NCBI GenBank assembly: GCA_963575745.1
Contig: CAUYUJ010001303.1
Span: 447,399 to 502,041 of the forward strand
Length of the DNA: 54,643 nucleotides
Origin: Prorocentrum cordatum
Lineage: Eukaryota; Sar; Dinophyceae; Prorocentrales; Prorocentraceae
Direction: 5' to 3'
Shown here: positions 1-10,117 of the stretch, in pieces
Position numbering within the stretch: the stretch's first letter is position 1
How the letters are laid out: each line of letters starts with the position of its first letter
Translations under genes and position numbers: made by a program
Notes under the pieces: model-generated
What the model saw: the letters and a program-made list of their open reading frames with translations, nothing else
What the model was told of the DNA's origin: nothing
The model's database searches: none

Positions 1-10
1 CAGGGCTTCC

Positions 11-1225
11 ATGGCCTGGCGCGACCTCGCCCCATGGCGCAACGGCGGCGGCGGCGGCTGGCGCGGCCGCGGTGGTGCCAAGATGGGCGGCGGCAAGAAG
101 CAGAAACAGTATGACGTCTGCTCCGCATGTCGGCACTGGGAGTATCGGGCCTACGGCAACTGGTGTTGCTCGAAGTGTTGTGGCCTCTACACCGGAGACG
201 CTGCAGGAGCCCCTGGTGGACGTCCTGGCGGGGGTGGAGGAGCACCTGCCCAAGCTGTTCAAGGAGATGACGGTGCTGATCTGCGTGCTGCAGCGCAGGT
301 GCTCTTGGTTGCCCGCCCTGAGCTGCAAGGGCAGCTTGGGGAGTTCGTGCAGCCTCCTCCGCAAGAAGTTGTTGAGTGGTCTCAGGCGCAGCTCAATGAT
401 GGTGCCTGTACTGAACGTACACGTCTCGCCCGTGAGGTGGAGAACCAAGCTCGTGCTGTCCGTCTTGCGTCCCAAGACCTGCACCAACGCAGCTCCAAGG
501 CCCAGCGCTTGCAGGAGCAGTTGGAAGAGGCGCAGGCTGCCACGCGGGCGGCCCAGGCCACGGAGCAGGAATCGCAGGCTAAGAAGAAGGTTGCGGACGA
601 CGCCGTGGCCGCTTTCAGTGAGGCCGACTGGATCGCCAACAAGCGGCAGGAGCTGGCTGCTGCAGCTGCCGCGGCTCGCGATGCGGGCGCGCGGGCGGCT
701 CAGCCGCAGCCCCCGCCTGGCGCTGCCCCTGTGGGCGGCGCCCCCGCGGGGGGCAGGGGCGGTGCTGCTACTGCGGACGGCGCCGCAGGTCGACCTGCGG
801 GTGGGCGTGGTGGCGGTGATGGTGACGTTCGTATGCAAGGTGATACTCCTGAGCTTGTTGGCTATGATGATGATCAATTGCGAGATTTCTTTGCAGATCG
901 GCAGCTCCCTTTCGACTTCGTCAAGCGCTTCGTGGGGATGCAGCGGCAGATCTTCGAGGTACCGTCGTCGGAGGCAGGCCCGGATGCTGGCTCTGATGCT
1001 GGCGATTTGCCTGCCGATGCTGCCGACGAGCTGGCCGCCCTCAAGAAGCGCTCCCTCGAGGGCGCCATCGGCGTGGAGGACCAGGACCGCATGGAGGAGC
1101 TCATGTCTAAGAAGCCCCATGCCCGCGCTGCTAAGCGCATGCGACGTGCCCAGGAGTCTGTGGGAGCTCAGTTCAAGGATCTGTCCAAGGCCGCGGTCCA
1201 GCAGATGCCGCAGTCTGAGCTTTGA
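11..1225 (+). CDS. LINE copy A ORF1, zinc-knuckle gag-like protein
   Basis: A 404-codon open frame. It has a Gly/Arg-rich start, then a Cys cluster (CSAC at residues 37-40, CCSKC at 52-56) as in the ORF1 of dinoflagellate LINEs. A long Ala/Gln/Glu-rich stretch (about residues 130-220) looks helical or coiled-coil. A Gly/Ala/Pro linker, an acidic stretch (about 285-345) and a basic tail follow. ORF1 proteins of LINEs bind the element RNA and build the RNP; that role is inferred from position and knuckle. The start may lie upstream of the window; the first ATG seen is at 11. It ends in CTT TGA C, and the next domain lies in the +1 frame. Unlike ORF2, this ORF is intact. Confidence 0.72.
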   Translation: MAWRDLAPWRNGGGGGWRGRGGAKMGGGKKQKQYDVCSACRHWEYRAYGNWCCSKCCGLYTGDAAGAPGGRPGGGGGAPAQAVQGDDGADLRAAAQVLLVARPELQGQLGEFVQPPPQEVVEWSQAQLNDGACTERTRLAREVENQARAVRLASQDLHQRSSKAQRLQEQLEEAQAATRAAQATEQESQAKKKVADDAVAAFSEADWIANKRQELAAAAAAARDAGARAAQPQPPPGAAPVGGAPAGGRGGAATADGAAGRPAGGRGGGDGDVRMQGDTPELVGYDDDQLRDFFADRQLPFDFVKRFVGMQRQIFEVPSSEAGPDAGSDAGDLPADAADELAALKKRSLEGAIGVEDQDRMEELMSKKPHARAAKRMRRAQESVGAQFKDLSKAAVQQMPQSEL

Positions 1226-1226
1226 C
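1220..1226 (+). promoter_or_regulatory. Candidate +1 frameshift site (CTT TGA C) at the ORF1 stop
   Basis: ORF1 ends ...GAG CTT TGA C. A +1 slip of the CTT-decoding tRNA onto TTT makes the ribosome read GAC AGT GAG CGG, which is exactly the frame of the endonuclease/RT. The endonuclease homology begins about 20 nt later and has no ATG of its own before it. CUU UGA C is the same heptamer that drives +1 frameshifting in bacterial release factor 2 genes. Its use here is inference; re-initiation or frame decay are alternatives. Confidence 0.4.
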
Positions 1227-2093
1227 AGTGAGCGGCATGTGAGGCTTTTGTTTTGCAATATAACCCGTTGGAGCGTGCTGGCTAGATATTTTCTTGCTGG
1301 CTTACATGGTAAGGCTGACGCCTTTCTGTTCTGTGAACACCGCCAGCTCCCCTCTGAGCTGAAAGATGCTAAGCGGCATGTGGCCGCCATGAACTGGCGG
1401 CCCCATTTCCTCCCTGCTACCCCTTCCCCTGGGGGTGGGGCCCATGGGGGGGTTGGGGCCGCTGTTCACAAAGGTTTGTATTGTAAACGGTTCCTGGGGC
1501 ATGACCGCGTCACCCGTGAGGTCGGTGCTGGAAACGGTTGGATGTTTCTTGAGTTGAAAACTCTTAAGTGTACTATAGGTGTAGGTGTCGTCTATATGGT
1601 CGCTGACTTGGGGGTCTCGGGTGAGAATATACGTAAGATGAGACACATCAGTAACTTCGTGAATTCTCTCACTATACCGTGGCTCATCGTTGGCGATTTC
1701 AACTTTGACATTGAGCTGATGCAACTATGCGGGTCTCTGAAGATGACCCAGGGCAGAGCTTTGCCACCCGTGGGTGTGAGTTACACGTGCAGTATGGGAA
1801 AGGGTACGCTGATTGATTATGTCGTGGCCAGTGAGGCCCTGGCGCCGTACCTGAAGGTGTCTAAGTATCCTGCGTCCCCTTTCAAGACGCACTGTGCTCT
1901 GGACATCCGCCTGCCTCACTCCGCGCTGCTGCAGCAGCTGTGCAAGAGGGTGAAGCCGCTCAGTTTTCCTACTGTGGAAGGCCCCCGCTTGCCATGGGCG
2001 CATTATCGTGCTGCAGCCTTGTCTCGGTGGCGCGTGGGGCATCATCCGTGCCCTCGCCTTGTCCCTCACGTTTGTAAGCACGTGTCAGTTTAA
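1224..2093 (+). pseudogene. LINE copy A ORF2, AP-like endonuclease (EEP) domain
   Basis: The open frame carries an endonuclease/exonuclease/phosphatase fold from about 1245: a start with LLFCNI, the metal-ligand Glu in LFCEHR (about 1330), VGDFNFD (about 1693-1710) and the LIDYVVAS strand (about 1807), where family members have the catalytic Asp/His region. In LINEs this domain nicks the target DNA to prime reverse transcription. The frame is technically open from position 72, but that part only shadows ORF1. No ATG precedes the domain. The frame ends at TAA 2091-2093 and continues in the same frame from 2094, so this stop is probably a disabling mutation. Confidence 0.75.
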
Positions 2094-3835
2094 CTGACGT
2101 CGCCGTATCAGATGTGGTCCAGGGCGACTGAGGACACGTGCATGCTGCGCGAGCACATAGAGCACGAGCATGCGTATGATTGCTATGTTGGGCGTGGCAC
2201 GCACATGAGTATGCGGCGTACCACACTTACTGATCATCGTAACATGTCGGGCAGTTTCTCGGAACCGATCCTCCTGTTTTGGCCCAAGGTTTCACAGAAG
2301 CTGTATGAGTTACGGGTGGCAGTACAGCACGGGTACCATCATATGCGTACTGGATTGGCTCGGCGTCTCTCTGCCCTGGGCCAGCGTGTAGATGGATATA
2401 CCTCGTGCTTACCTGCTGACCAGTTTGCTGCTGAGTGGCGAGCTCAGCTCTTAGATTTAACGAGCATCGGTCCCGCCCGATGCCAGGAACTGATCGATCG
2501 GTGCTCGTGTGCCCTCACCAAAGCTTGGCATGCGGCCAGGAGCTCCTCGGCTAAGGCTGTCAAGGACTGGCTCCTGGGGGCCCTGCCGCACGGGGCTAAG
2601 AAGGCCCATGCTTGGCTGAAGCGTGACCAAGGTGACCCGCTCGAGTACTCCGTTGCGCCCGAGGGCGCGTTGCAGTTGCCAGGGGAAATGATGGCTCACC
2701 GTGTTAAGAAGTGGGGCCGCTTTTGGACTGCCAGCCCATCCCAAATCGAGCTGCTTGGGGAAGCGTTGGATGAGCTTCGCGTTCGGGCTCTTGACATGGC
2801 CCATGAGCTTTCTGACATTGAACCTAGGGATGTGTATGCCGCGAGCCGCATTTTCTCTGAAACTACGGCGGTTGGGGTGGGCCACTGGAGGCCCCGCGAT
2901 TTTCCCCAGTTGGATCCCCGGGCCCTCTGTGCCCTTGCTGAACTTCACACCGCGTGCGAACGGGCCATGGTGTGGCCTTCCCAGATTTTCTTGGGAATCA
3001 TTGCCCTCCTCCCTAAGAGTGCCACTGACGAGCGCCCTGTGTGCAAATGCCCCACCCTTTATCGGGCGTGCTGTAAGATTCGCGGGGCTTTCTTGGAGGA
3101 CTGGTCCCAGGGCAAATTGGAGTTTTGGGATGATGCTGTCAGGGGGAGCTCTGCTCTGCAGGCGGCGCTTCGGAGGGAGATCTGCCATGGGGTTGCTATG
3201 TTCGAAGGCCAGAAGAGTGTGGCAGCGCACTGGGACCTCACTAAGTTCTTCGACACAGTGGTACCAGCGCGGCTTGTCTCTTTGGCCTGCCGCTTGGATT
3301 TCCCGCCCCACCTGCTCTACCTCGGGCCCCTGATCCACGTGGCTCCTCGCATGCTCGAGTTCTCTGGGTTTTGTTCTGATGCGATAGCTTCTGGCATTGG
3401 GGCGCCCCCTGGGCGCGCGCAATCCATGTCCTACATGATGTGCATCATCGGTGCCAACCTGGTGTGTCCACTCGTTCCTATGTCGATGACCTGCCGCAGG
3501 TGGCCCAAGGTAGTGCGGATGAGGTCCGCCGACAGCTTCTCTCTGCTGCTGTCCACCCCGGCCACCCTCTGGAGTCAGTGGATCTGATTCTGTCCGACAA
3601 GTTTGCCATTGTTGGTAACAATCAGCCGCTCACTTCGTTGCTCTTCAATGATCTAAGGTCTGCTGGTTTTAGGTTGAAGTTGGCGAGTGCGACTCGCGAT
3701 CTTGGGACCTCTACTACTGCTGGCAAGCGACGATCCGTGGACACCATCAAGACACGTAGACGCGTTGCGGCCATGAAGGCTGGCACGGCTCGGTACCTGA
3801 AAAAAGTTGGTGAGGAAGGCCTCGAAGTTGCATAA
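2094..3835 (+). pseudogene. LINE copy A ORF2, reverse transcriptase core (frame change before YVDD)
   Basis: It continues the endonuclease frame after the TAA. The linker and fingers region (about 2300-3060) includes LLPKSATDERPVCKC. Palm motif A is WDLTKFFD (about 3230-3255) with the first catalytic Asp. The motif B region is SGIGAPPGRAQS (about 3391-3425). The catalytic SYVDD (about 3476-3490) sits in the +2 frame, so one indel lies between about 3425 and 3470. The second frame runs to 3835 through DLGTSTTAGKRR, seen in the equivalent place of copy B as YIDD...VDYAAGR. All catalytic Asp residues are present, but the frame is broken. Confidence 0.78.
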
Positions 3836-4870
3836 ACCTGCTGCCTTGGCCGTGGGGGCTTGGGGGCACCAAGTGGTTGGTTGGTCTTTCCCCGATTCAG
3901 GTCCAGAACGTTAGGGGCCAGGCTGCGGTGTGTTCTGGTGCTTGGCATGCTGGGGTTTGTTCTACTGCGATTCTTGTGACCTTCATGGAGGACCTCGGAG
4001 TGACCCCATTTACCGACTTCGGCGTGGGCATCTGGAAGGTTTTGCTTCTGCCTGGGCCTCCCTGGACACCGATTCCAAAATCAAGGCTTCCGTGCTTTGG
4101 AGGAGTACGGTGAATGAATGAGTACTCCACCATACCTGCTAACAATATATGGCGACGTGTGCGTGGCCCCGTTGCGGCTACGGTTGCAGTGTTACTCGAT
4201 CTGGGATGGCTGCCTCTCTCTCCTGCACGCTGGCGTGACGGTCGGGGCGAGCTGCTCCAGCTGGGCCAGCCAGATTTCCGAGCGCACCTCCGCCGCTCTA
4301 TTCAGCATTCTTGCGACGCCTTGATTTGGCGCAAGGCAGCTGAGCACTACCTTGGAGGAGGTATTGGAGGAGGAGTTGATTTTACCGGTATTCGGAAGGA
4401 GTACCAGAGGATGGGGAGAGAGTTGGATTATGAAGGACAATCCATTCTATTGAACACCATATCTGGAGGGTTTTGGATTGAAGCACGGCTTCATCATGCA
4501 GGTTATGATACAGCTGCTGCAGGCATCTGCGTTCGGTGCGGCGAGAAGATGGAGACCCCGCACCGTTGTTTTTGGGGATGTCCCATGAACGAGTTTAACC
4601 CCGACACAACGGTGGCTGATTCGGCCCATCTTGCTGAGCGTGCTGCTCAGGATGACTGTCCTGCTCTCTGGTGCCGTTGGCTCATGCCGCTTGATCGCAC
4701 CACTGGGCACCTTCCCGACCCGCTGGATCGCACCTGGTTCTGGGGTTCGTTCGCTGATCGCGAAGTGAAGGAAGGGGGAGTTTGGGGGATTGACGGATCG
4801 GGGGGGGAGGTTTGTCAAGGATGCCAGACTGAGAAAGTGCGGGTGGGCGTGCGTGCGCTTGTCCGCCACC
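3836..4870 (+). pseudogene. LINE copy A ORF2, post-RT connection and Cys/His knuckle
   Basis: This segment links RT and RNase H. The frame changes near 3930 and near 4115. The stretch ending in WASLDTDSKIKASVLWRS (to about 4110) and the next, GPVAATVAVLLDLGWLPLSP (about 4156-4215), are recognisable connection sequences of this LINE group. A knuckle with CVRC, then H and CFWGC (about 4531-4584), is similar to one in the truncated LINE at 6.2 kb and in copy B near 15.54 kb. The knuckle probably binds nucleic acid, inferred from its Cys/His pattern only. Confidence 0.6.
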
Positions 4871-5854
4871 CTTGATGGCATCGACGGCGGCTTTGCAGGC
4901 GCCCTCCCAGGCTCCGACCAGTCGTCCCCGCGCGCGGAGCTCCTCGCGTTGATTTTCGTATTCAGATATACGTTGGGCCGAGTTTTGATGTTCTGTGAGT
5001 ATCTCCCTGTGGTGCGGGGTTTTCGCAGGCCGCGTGCGGCCTTACGTGGGTGTGGTTTGATTGATCTGCGGGTGGTTCTCTGGCAAGTTTTGGACCAGCG
5101 CGAAGGAGAGGTTGACCTCTGATGGACCAAAAGCCACCCCACGGAATCCCAAGTCAGCGCCCTTTACCTCACTCGTGTTGAGCGCCTTTTGAATGGTGCT
5201 GCTGATTCATGTGCAATCGAGGCGGCTAAGAGGGCCGAGGTTCCCGAGGTGTGCTCGGCACGTACCTTTTTGCAGGATGAGCTGCATGCGTTTACTCTCA
5301 GGCGGCTTGTCGCCATCCAGCGCGACGTGTTCATGACTTGTGCACGGGACAGCGTGCATGCACGAGTGGGGCGTGACGAAGGCCCCCAGCACGTGCGGCG
5401 GAGGGGCGGGCGGTCCTTCGCGCAAGAGCGCGTGGCGCGCGTGCGCGGGAAGGGACATTGCCCCGTTGTGCTCCGCACGCTGATCAAGTGTAGCATGTGC
5501 CAATGTAAGTTCAGTGCACGAGGCGCGCTGGCTTCCTTCTGGCCTGATCAGTGCCAGGGTAGCCGCTTTGCCCGCACTTCTGCGCCGCTGAGTGAGGGCG
5601 AGGATGAGGTTTCTCCTGGTTCTGTTCTTGAGGGTGCTGGCGCTCATCCTTTGGCCACCCACTGCCACGGGACCCATTCCTTGTCCGTGCTGAATGGCAT
5701 TTTGTTTTGTTCTGCCTGTGGGCGTTTCGCGGCCCAAAGTGTCCGAGGCCTGCGGGGGCCGTGTGCGCCTCCTACCCGCACTGGGACGGAGGTGCTTGAT
5801 CGGCTTGCTCGAGGGCCCCCGCCAAAGTCGGGAATGGTTTTCCCTCGTGTTTGA
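4787..5854 (+). pseudogene. LINE copy A RNase H domain and C-terminal Cys-rich tail
   Basis: RNase H would start at IDGSGG, but a run of eight G (4799-4806) shifts the frame; the rest reads RFVKDARLRKCGWACV, then SSPRAELLALIF with the catalytic Glu (about 4935). An in-frame TGA at 5120-5122 precedes WTKSHPTESQV and ADSCAIEAAKR, the end of the domain. After it comes a tail with CSMC (about 5494) and FCSACGRFAAQ (about 5706), ending GPPPKSG. A similar Cys tail closes copy B and the truncated LINE. RNase H removes the RNA strand during target-primed reverse transcription. Confidence 0.72.
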
Positions 5855-5904
5855 TGTGGGTGGTGCGGCCGAGCCAGCGCCCGGGATCCGCGCTCTCGCC
5901 ATGG

Positions 5905-5985
5905 CGCCATAGCTCCGCCTCCTCCTCCTCCTCGGTCCTCCTCCTCCTCTTCCTGCTCCTCCTCCCCCTCCTCCGCATCAGGCGC
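5905..5985. repeat. CTC-rich tract after LINE copy A
   Basis: About 80 bp of nearly pure pyrimidine with CTC/TCC triplets, 50 bp past the last LINE codon. It is the small version of the large arrays at 8930 and 17690. Confidence 0.85.
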
Positions 5986-6057
5986 CTCGCCGCGCTTCCA
6001 TCCATCAGGGTGCCAGCTGGGAGCGCCATTTTTGCGGCGACGTTACCGAGTTGACCT

Positions 6058-7340
6058 TTGTGCCACTCATCTCGGAACTTGGACTCGATGAACCTAGGGG
6101 AGAAGGCAGCGAGTGGCCATTTTCCGCCTGAGGCGTCGCGCAGTTTGTTGCACCAAGAGCACAGCATGTTACTTTCATTTCATTGCCAACCTCTTTGGAC
6201 GTGCGACCAGTTGAAGAGGGCAGGCTTCCAGGTGCAAGCGACATGCATTTGCGGAGGCCCCTCCGACTGCATCTCCCGCAGGTTGCATCACTGTCTTCGC
6301 ACCGCCATTTTAAGGCAAAAAGTGCTCACATAAGCAGTTCGGACTCTGCTTTCGGACCGCCGCCGCAATTTCCCGCTGGCATGCGGATTCATGGAACTTC
6401 CTAGCCCAGTGGCGATGCCGCCGCAGGGGTCAGGAACGACCCCGTTCCAGTTTTGGTGCGCCGACCCATCATCAACCATAGTGCAAGCATTTTCGGGTGA
6501 GGGTTTCACCGACGGCTCATGTTTCAAGGACGGCCCGTGCACGTATCACGCGGCAGGGTGGTCAGTTGTCAAATTTTCACCAGCCCGAGAATTGTTCGCA
6601 GCACTTTGGGGCGCCGTGGGGTCGGATGATCCCCGAATTTCACTGGCAGCCGAACACATCGCAGTTCTTGCCGTCATGGAGCATTGCCCCCAGGTGTCCC
6701 TTATATATTCGAATTCCCGAGGCCTTCTTTCGATGTCTGACGCGCCCTGGCACAGCGTGGCAGCACGTCAGCATTACTACGCTGGTCTCAATATACAGAT
6801 CCGCGGTTCCCCCACCTGGGGCGCAGGCTTCCGCATTGCAAAACAGTTCCAGCACATGTCGACCCAGCATCGCTGCCCCAGCTGTCACCCGACTGGTACA
6901 GAGCCGTTGGCAACGAGTTAGCGGACCGTTACGCAAAACAAGGGCGCTCTGTCTTTACCTTAGCCGTCAGAGGCCGAGAAGGAAAGTTAGACCGAAGAGT
7001 CAGCGACCCTTCGGAGGTATCTTCTATGCGCCGTGCAGGCGTTTCTCCTTTTCCCCAAACTGGCCCCCTCCAAAGCCATGCGCTCGATGTTCGACAGATC
7101 GCGCAGGGGGGAGGGCTTTGTCACAGGGATTTGCGCCGCGCGTCAAGCGGCCCTTTCACCCCTGTTCCCGCCCTGCCCCCACTCCAGCTCCAGATCGCCG
7201 GCCGCGCGGTCCGATCCAAGAGCACAGCTGGGCATGGAAGCGCAGCAGGTGGGTGTGCAAAGTGCGTTTGGCTTTCGCCGGGGGGGTCCAGAAACGGGCG
7301 CCGACCAGTAGCCCATGCAGAGGCCATAACGGGGCGTTCA
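6058..7340 (+). pseudogene. 5'-truncated LINE: Cys/His knuckle, RNase H and Cys tail
   Basis: There are three recognisable pieces on +. First, a knuckle CICGGPSDCISRRLHHC (about 6245-6295). Second, an RNase H with GFTDGSCFKD (about 6500-6530, catalytic Asp), SLAAEHIAVLAVM with the Glu (about 6640), YSNSRGLL (about 6706, where the family normally has DS, so the second Asp is now Asn) and, after a frame change near 6890, GNELADRYAKQG (about 6909-6944). Third, a basic Cys/His-containing tail to about 7340. Endonuclease and RT are absent, as expected for 5' truncation. The lost Asp and the frame change make it a dead copy. Confidence 0.7.
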
Positions 7341-7836
7341 CCCAGCTAGTCCATAACATTCGTTAACACGTCCTGCACATTTCCAACTACCCACTTGGGG
7401 TAATTCTTACACCCAGTACATGCGGGGCTTATTCGGAAACAGGGAACCTCCGAGTCCTCAAGGAGGACTGCAATTTGAAGTTCATTTCGCCTGGCGCCAA
7501 GTACTCATGGGACCGGTTCAGCCGCCGCCAACATCCCATCTCCAAGCGAGGCCCAGCACAATGCTTGGTTTTTGTTGCCGGTATCGGCGCTGTTTCAACC
7601 TTAGTTTACCTCCCTCTTCCTTTCCTCTGCCGTGCAGCCATCAGGCGGTGGTTCTGGTACAACCGCAGCTGTGGGCCTAGTTTTGTACATTCGGCTGCTA
7701 CAGCGACGCCACCATACTGTTGCAGCGCGGATTGCCGAAACAGATCTTTTCACGATCGTCGCAGTCCGCATGGTCTGAACCCCTAGGCACGGCGGGGCTG
7801 GGGTCGGGTATGCCATGCCATCCATTTGCCAGGGCA
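7341..7836. other. Stretch without recognised feature
   Basis: About 500 bp with only short open frames, none with a recognisable domain. Nothing further can be supported. Confidence 0.5.
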
Positions 7837-7945
7837 CGTCAGGCCAAAATCCACGGCGGTATTTTCGAGGCCGCGTCAGGCCAAAACCCCCAGCGGGTCC
7901 TCTTAGGCCTCGTCAGGCCGTGCTCTCCGGCGGTGCTTGCGCGGT
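7837..7945. repeat. 37-bp tandem repeat, about 2.7 units
   Basis: The motif CGTCAGGCC recurs at about 37-bp spacing (near 7839, 7875 and 7911), with the following bases also similar (CAAAAYCC...CGG). Confidence 0.7.
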
Positions 7946-8174
7946 CAGCTCATCGTTATGGTTATTCAACGGGGCAGTGGATCGGTCGTGCTTCCTCACG
8001 AGGAGCGTCTAGGGCCCTTAAGCACCCTCAGTGTCAACATTCGGTATCGCGCATTGTCTGGCAGGTTCGGGAACATCTGCTTCGATTGGGCGTGACGGCC
8101 CAGCCGCGATCGCAAGGTTGTGGCGTGCTGGCATATCCGCAATCACCCGCTGTCGCACGCTCTGGCTTTAGATT

Positions 8175-8610
8175 GTCGCGGCTGGTGGGGCGGGCAAATC
8201 GTGCTCCCCACTCAGGCACCTTCAGAACGCTGCTTAGCTGGACAGCTCACCGGTGCACTGCGCGCCCCGCGGGGCGAAGAAATCGTGCCCCCCCAGGGCG
8301 CGCGCAGGACACTGGTTAGCTGGACAGCTTACCGGCGCGCGGCGGCTGCGCCCCGCGGGGCGGTCAATTCGCACCCCCTCTGGGGCACCTGCAGAATATT
8401 GGTTAGCTGGGCAGCTCACTGTTGCCCCGCGTTTGCTTCGACCTCGCGGCAGCAAAGAGCGACTCGGACTCTGTCTCTCGCCCGCCGCCGCACGCTCTGA
8501 TTCTAGCTGCGCCCGGTGGGGCGAACATATCGTGCCCCCCCCTTCAGGCATCCTCATTACAACGCTCAGTTAAACAGCTCACCAATGCACTGGCTCCGGG
8601 TAGCAAGTCG
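8175..8610. repeat. Degenerate tandem repeat of 82-90 bp
   Basis: The motif TTAGCTGGACAGCTCAC recurs at 8234, 8316 and 8403, and a weaker copy near 8567. Between copies CGCCCCGCGGGGCG, then ATCGTGCCCCCC, also recur. There are about 4-5 units. Short open frames crossing it are by-products of the repeat. Confidence 0.75.
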
Positions 8611-8929
8611 CCCTGACTTTGTAGCGCCCGGTGAGCTTCCACGGGGCTTCCCTACATGGCTAGGGAGTCAGCGTCTGACGCTGTTCTGTGGGTTGCCAGC
8701 TCATCTTCCGACCAGGCGATGTGACGCGCCTCGCGCCCCATCACTTGCATGATAGGCGGCGACGTCGCCTGTCGTTACGCGGTGCCTTCAACGGTCCCCG
8801 CGCAGGCTCTGGGACCACGGGTTGCCACCCCAACCTTCACGAGCACCGCTTCAGGATGGGAGGGCCCATGTGCCCCATCCGACTGACAGGGCCATGCCTA
8901 CCCTCAAGGGCATCAGGGCTACACTGCGA
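8611..8929. other. Stretch without recognised feature
   Basis: About 320 bp between the tandem repeat and the pyrimidine array. I see no gene or repeat here. Confidence 0.4.
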
Positions 8930-9950
8930 TCCTCCTCCTCCTCCGTCTCCTCCACCTCCTCCTCCTCCTCCTCATCCTCGGCCCCCCCCTCCTCCTCCAC
9001 CTCCTCCTTCGCCTCCTCCTCCTCGATCCTCCTCCTCGGCCTCTTCGTCCTCGGCCTCCTCCTCCTCCTCCTCGTTCCTCCTTCTCCTCCTCCTTTTTCT
9101 CCTCCTCCTCCTCCTCGGTCATCTTCCTCCTCGTCCTTTTCTTTCTCCTCCTCGATCCTCCCCCTCCTCCTCCTCCTCGATCCTCCGCCTCCTCTTTCTC
9201 CTCCTGTTCCGCCTCCTCCTCTTCTTTCCTCTTCCTCCTCCTCCTCCTTCTCCTCCTCCGCCCTCCTCCTCCTCCGTTCCCCCCTTCTTTTCCTCTGTGA
9301 TCCTTTCCCTCGATGCGCCTCCTCCTCTTCGATCCTCGATCCTCCTCCTCCTCTCCCTCCCCCTCCTCGATCATCCGCCTTCTCCTCCTCGATCCTCCTC
9401 CTCCTCCAGCTCCTCCTCCTCCTCCTCCTCTTCCTTGTCTCCTCCTCGATTCTCCGCTTCCTCCTCCTCGATCCTCGTCGTCCTCCTCCTCCTCCTCCTC
9501 CTGGATCCTCCTCCTCCGCCTTCTCCTCCTCCACCTCCTCCTCNNNNNNNNNNNNNNNNNNNNNNNNNNNNNNNNNNNNNNNNNNNNNNNNNNNNNNNNN
9601 NNNNNNNNNNNNNNNNNNNNNNNNNNNNNNNNNNNNNNNNNNNCCTCACGTTCCCCCTCCGATCGATTCTCCGTCTTCTCCTCTTATTCCTCCTCCTCGA
9701 TCCTCCTCCTCCTCGTCCTCCTCTTCCTCCTCCGTCTCATCCTCCGTCTCTCCTTCTCGATCCGCTTCCTCGGTCCTCCGCCTCCTCCTCCTCCTCCTCC
9801 CACTCCTCCTCCTCCCCTCCTCCCTCCTCCTCCTCTTCCTTCACTCCTTCTCCTCCTCCTCTCCCTCCACCTCCAGCTTATCCTCCTCCTGCTCCTCTTC
9901 CCCCTTTTCCCCCACCTCCCCCACCTCCTCTTCAGCCGTTCTGGCTCAGG
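8930..9950. repeat. CCT-rich pyrimidine array, interrupted by an assembly gap
   Basis: About 1 kb of almost pure C/T on +, mostly CTC/TCC triplets broken by recurring CGATCCTC. Pure C/T cannot spell a stop codon on either strand, so the long open frames here are artefacts. The array ends about 170 bp before the start of ORF1 of LINE copy B. Confidence 0.95.
9544..9643. other. Scaffold gap, 100 N
   Basis: Exactly 100 N inside the pyrimidine array. This is a conventional gap size, so the true length of the array is unknown. Confidence 0.98.
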
Positions 9951-10117
9951 CTTTCGGCCCGCGTTGGCAGCAGCTACCTTCAGAATGGCGCGCAGCTGCT
10001 GCGGGCCAAGGTTGGTTCGTTCTTCTTTCCGTTTTAAGTTTGCAGGATTTCAACCCGCCATCTCCATGTTGCGAGCTCCTGGTGGAGCCCGTGGCCGATC
10101 ACGTCTCGCGAGGAGTC

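Larger units (their letters stand above)
11..5854 (+). mobile_element. LINE-type (non-LTR) retrotransposon, copy A, nearly complete, damaged
   Basis: The domains run in the order ORF1 with zinc knuckle, AP-like endonuclease, reverse transcriptase, Cys/His knuckle, RNase H and C-terminal Cys-rich tail, all on +. This order is that of an APE-type LINE with RNase H. The 5' UTR lies outside the window. The coding part is interrupted by an in-frame TAA (2091-2093), a frame change just before the YVDD motif (about 3460), another near 4100, a G-run frame change at 4799-4806 and an in-frame TGA (5120-5122), so this copy is not intact. A CTC-rich tract follows its end at about 5905. A sister copy with the same domain order starts at 10118. 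Confidence 0.88.

Noticed and set aside
7475-8319. Several overlapping frames of 100-200 codons on +
   Set aside because: They cross small tandem repeats and show no domain; no frame is clearly favoured.
8822-10117. Extension of LINE B ORF1 upstream through the pyrimidine array
   Set aside because: The frame is open only because of array composition and includes the 100-N gap; ATG 10118 begins the basic, element-like part.
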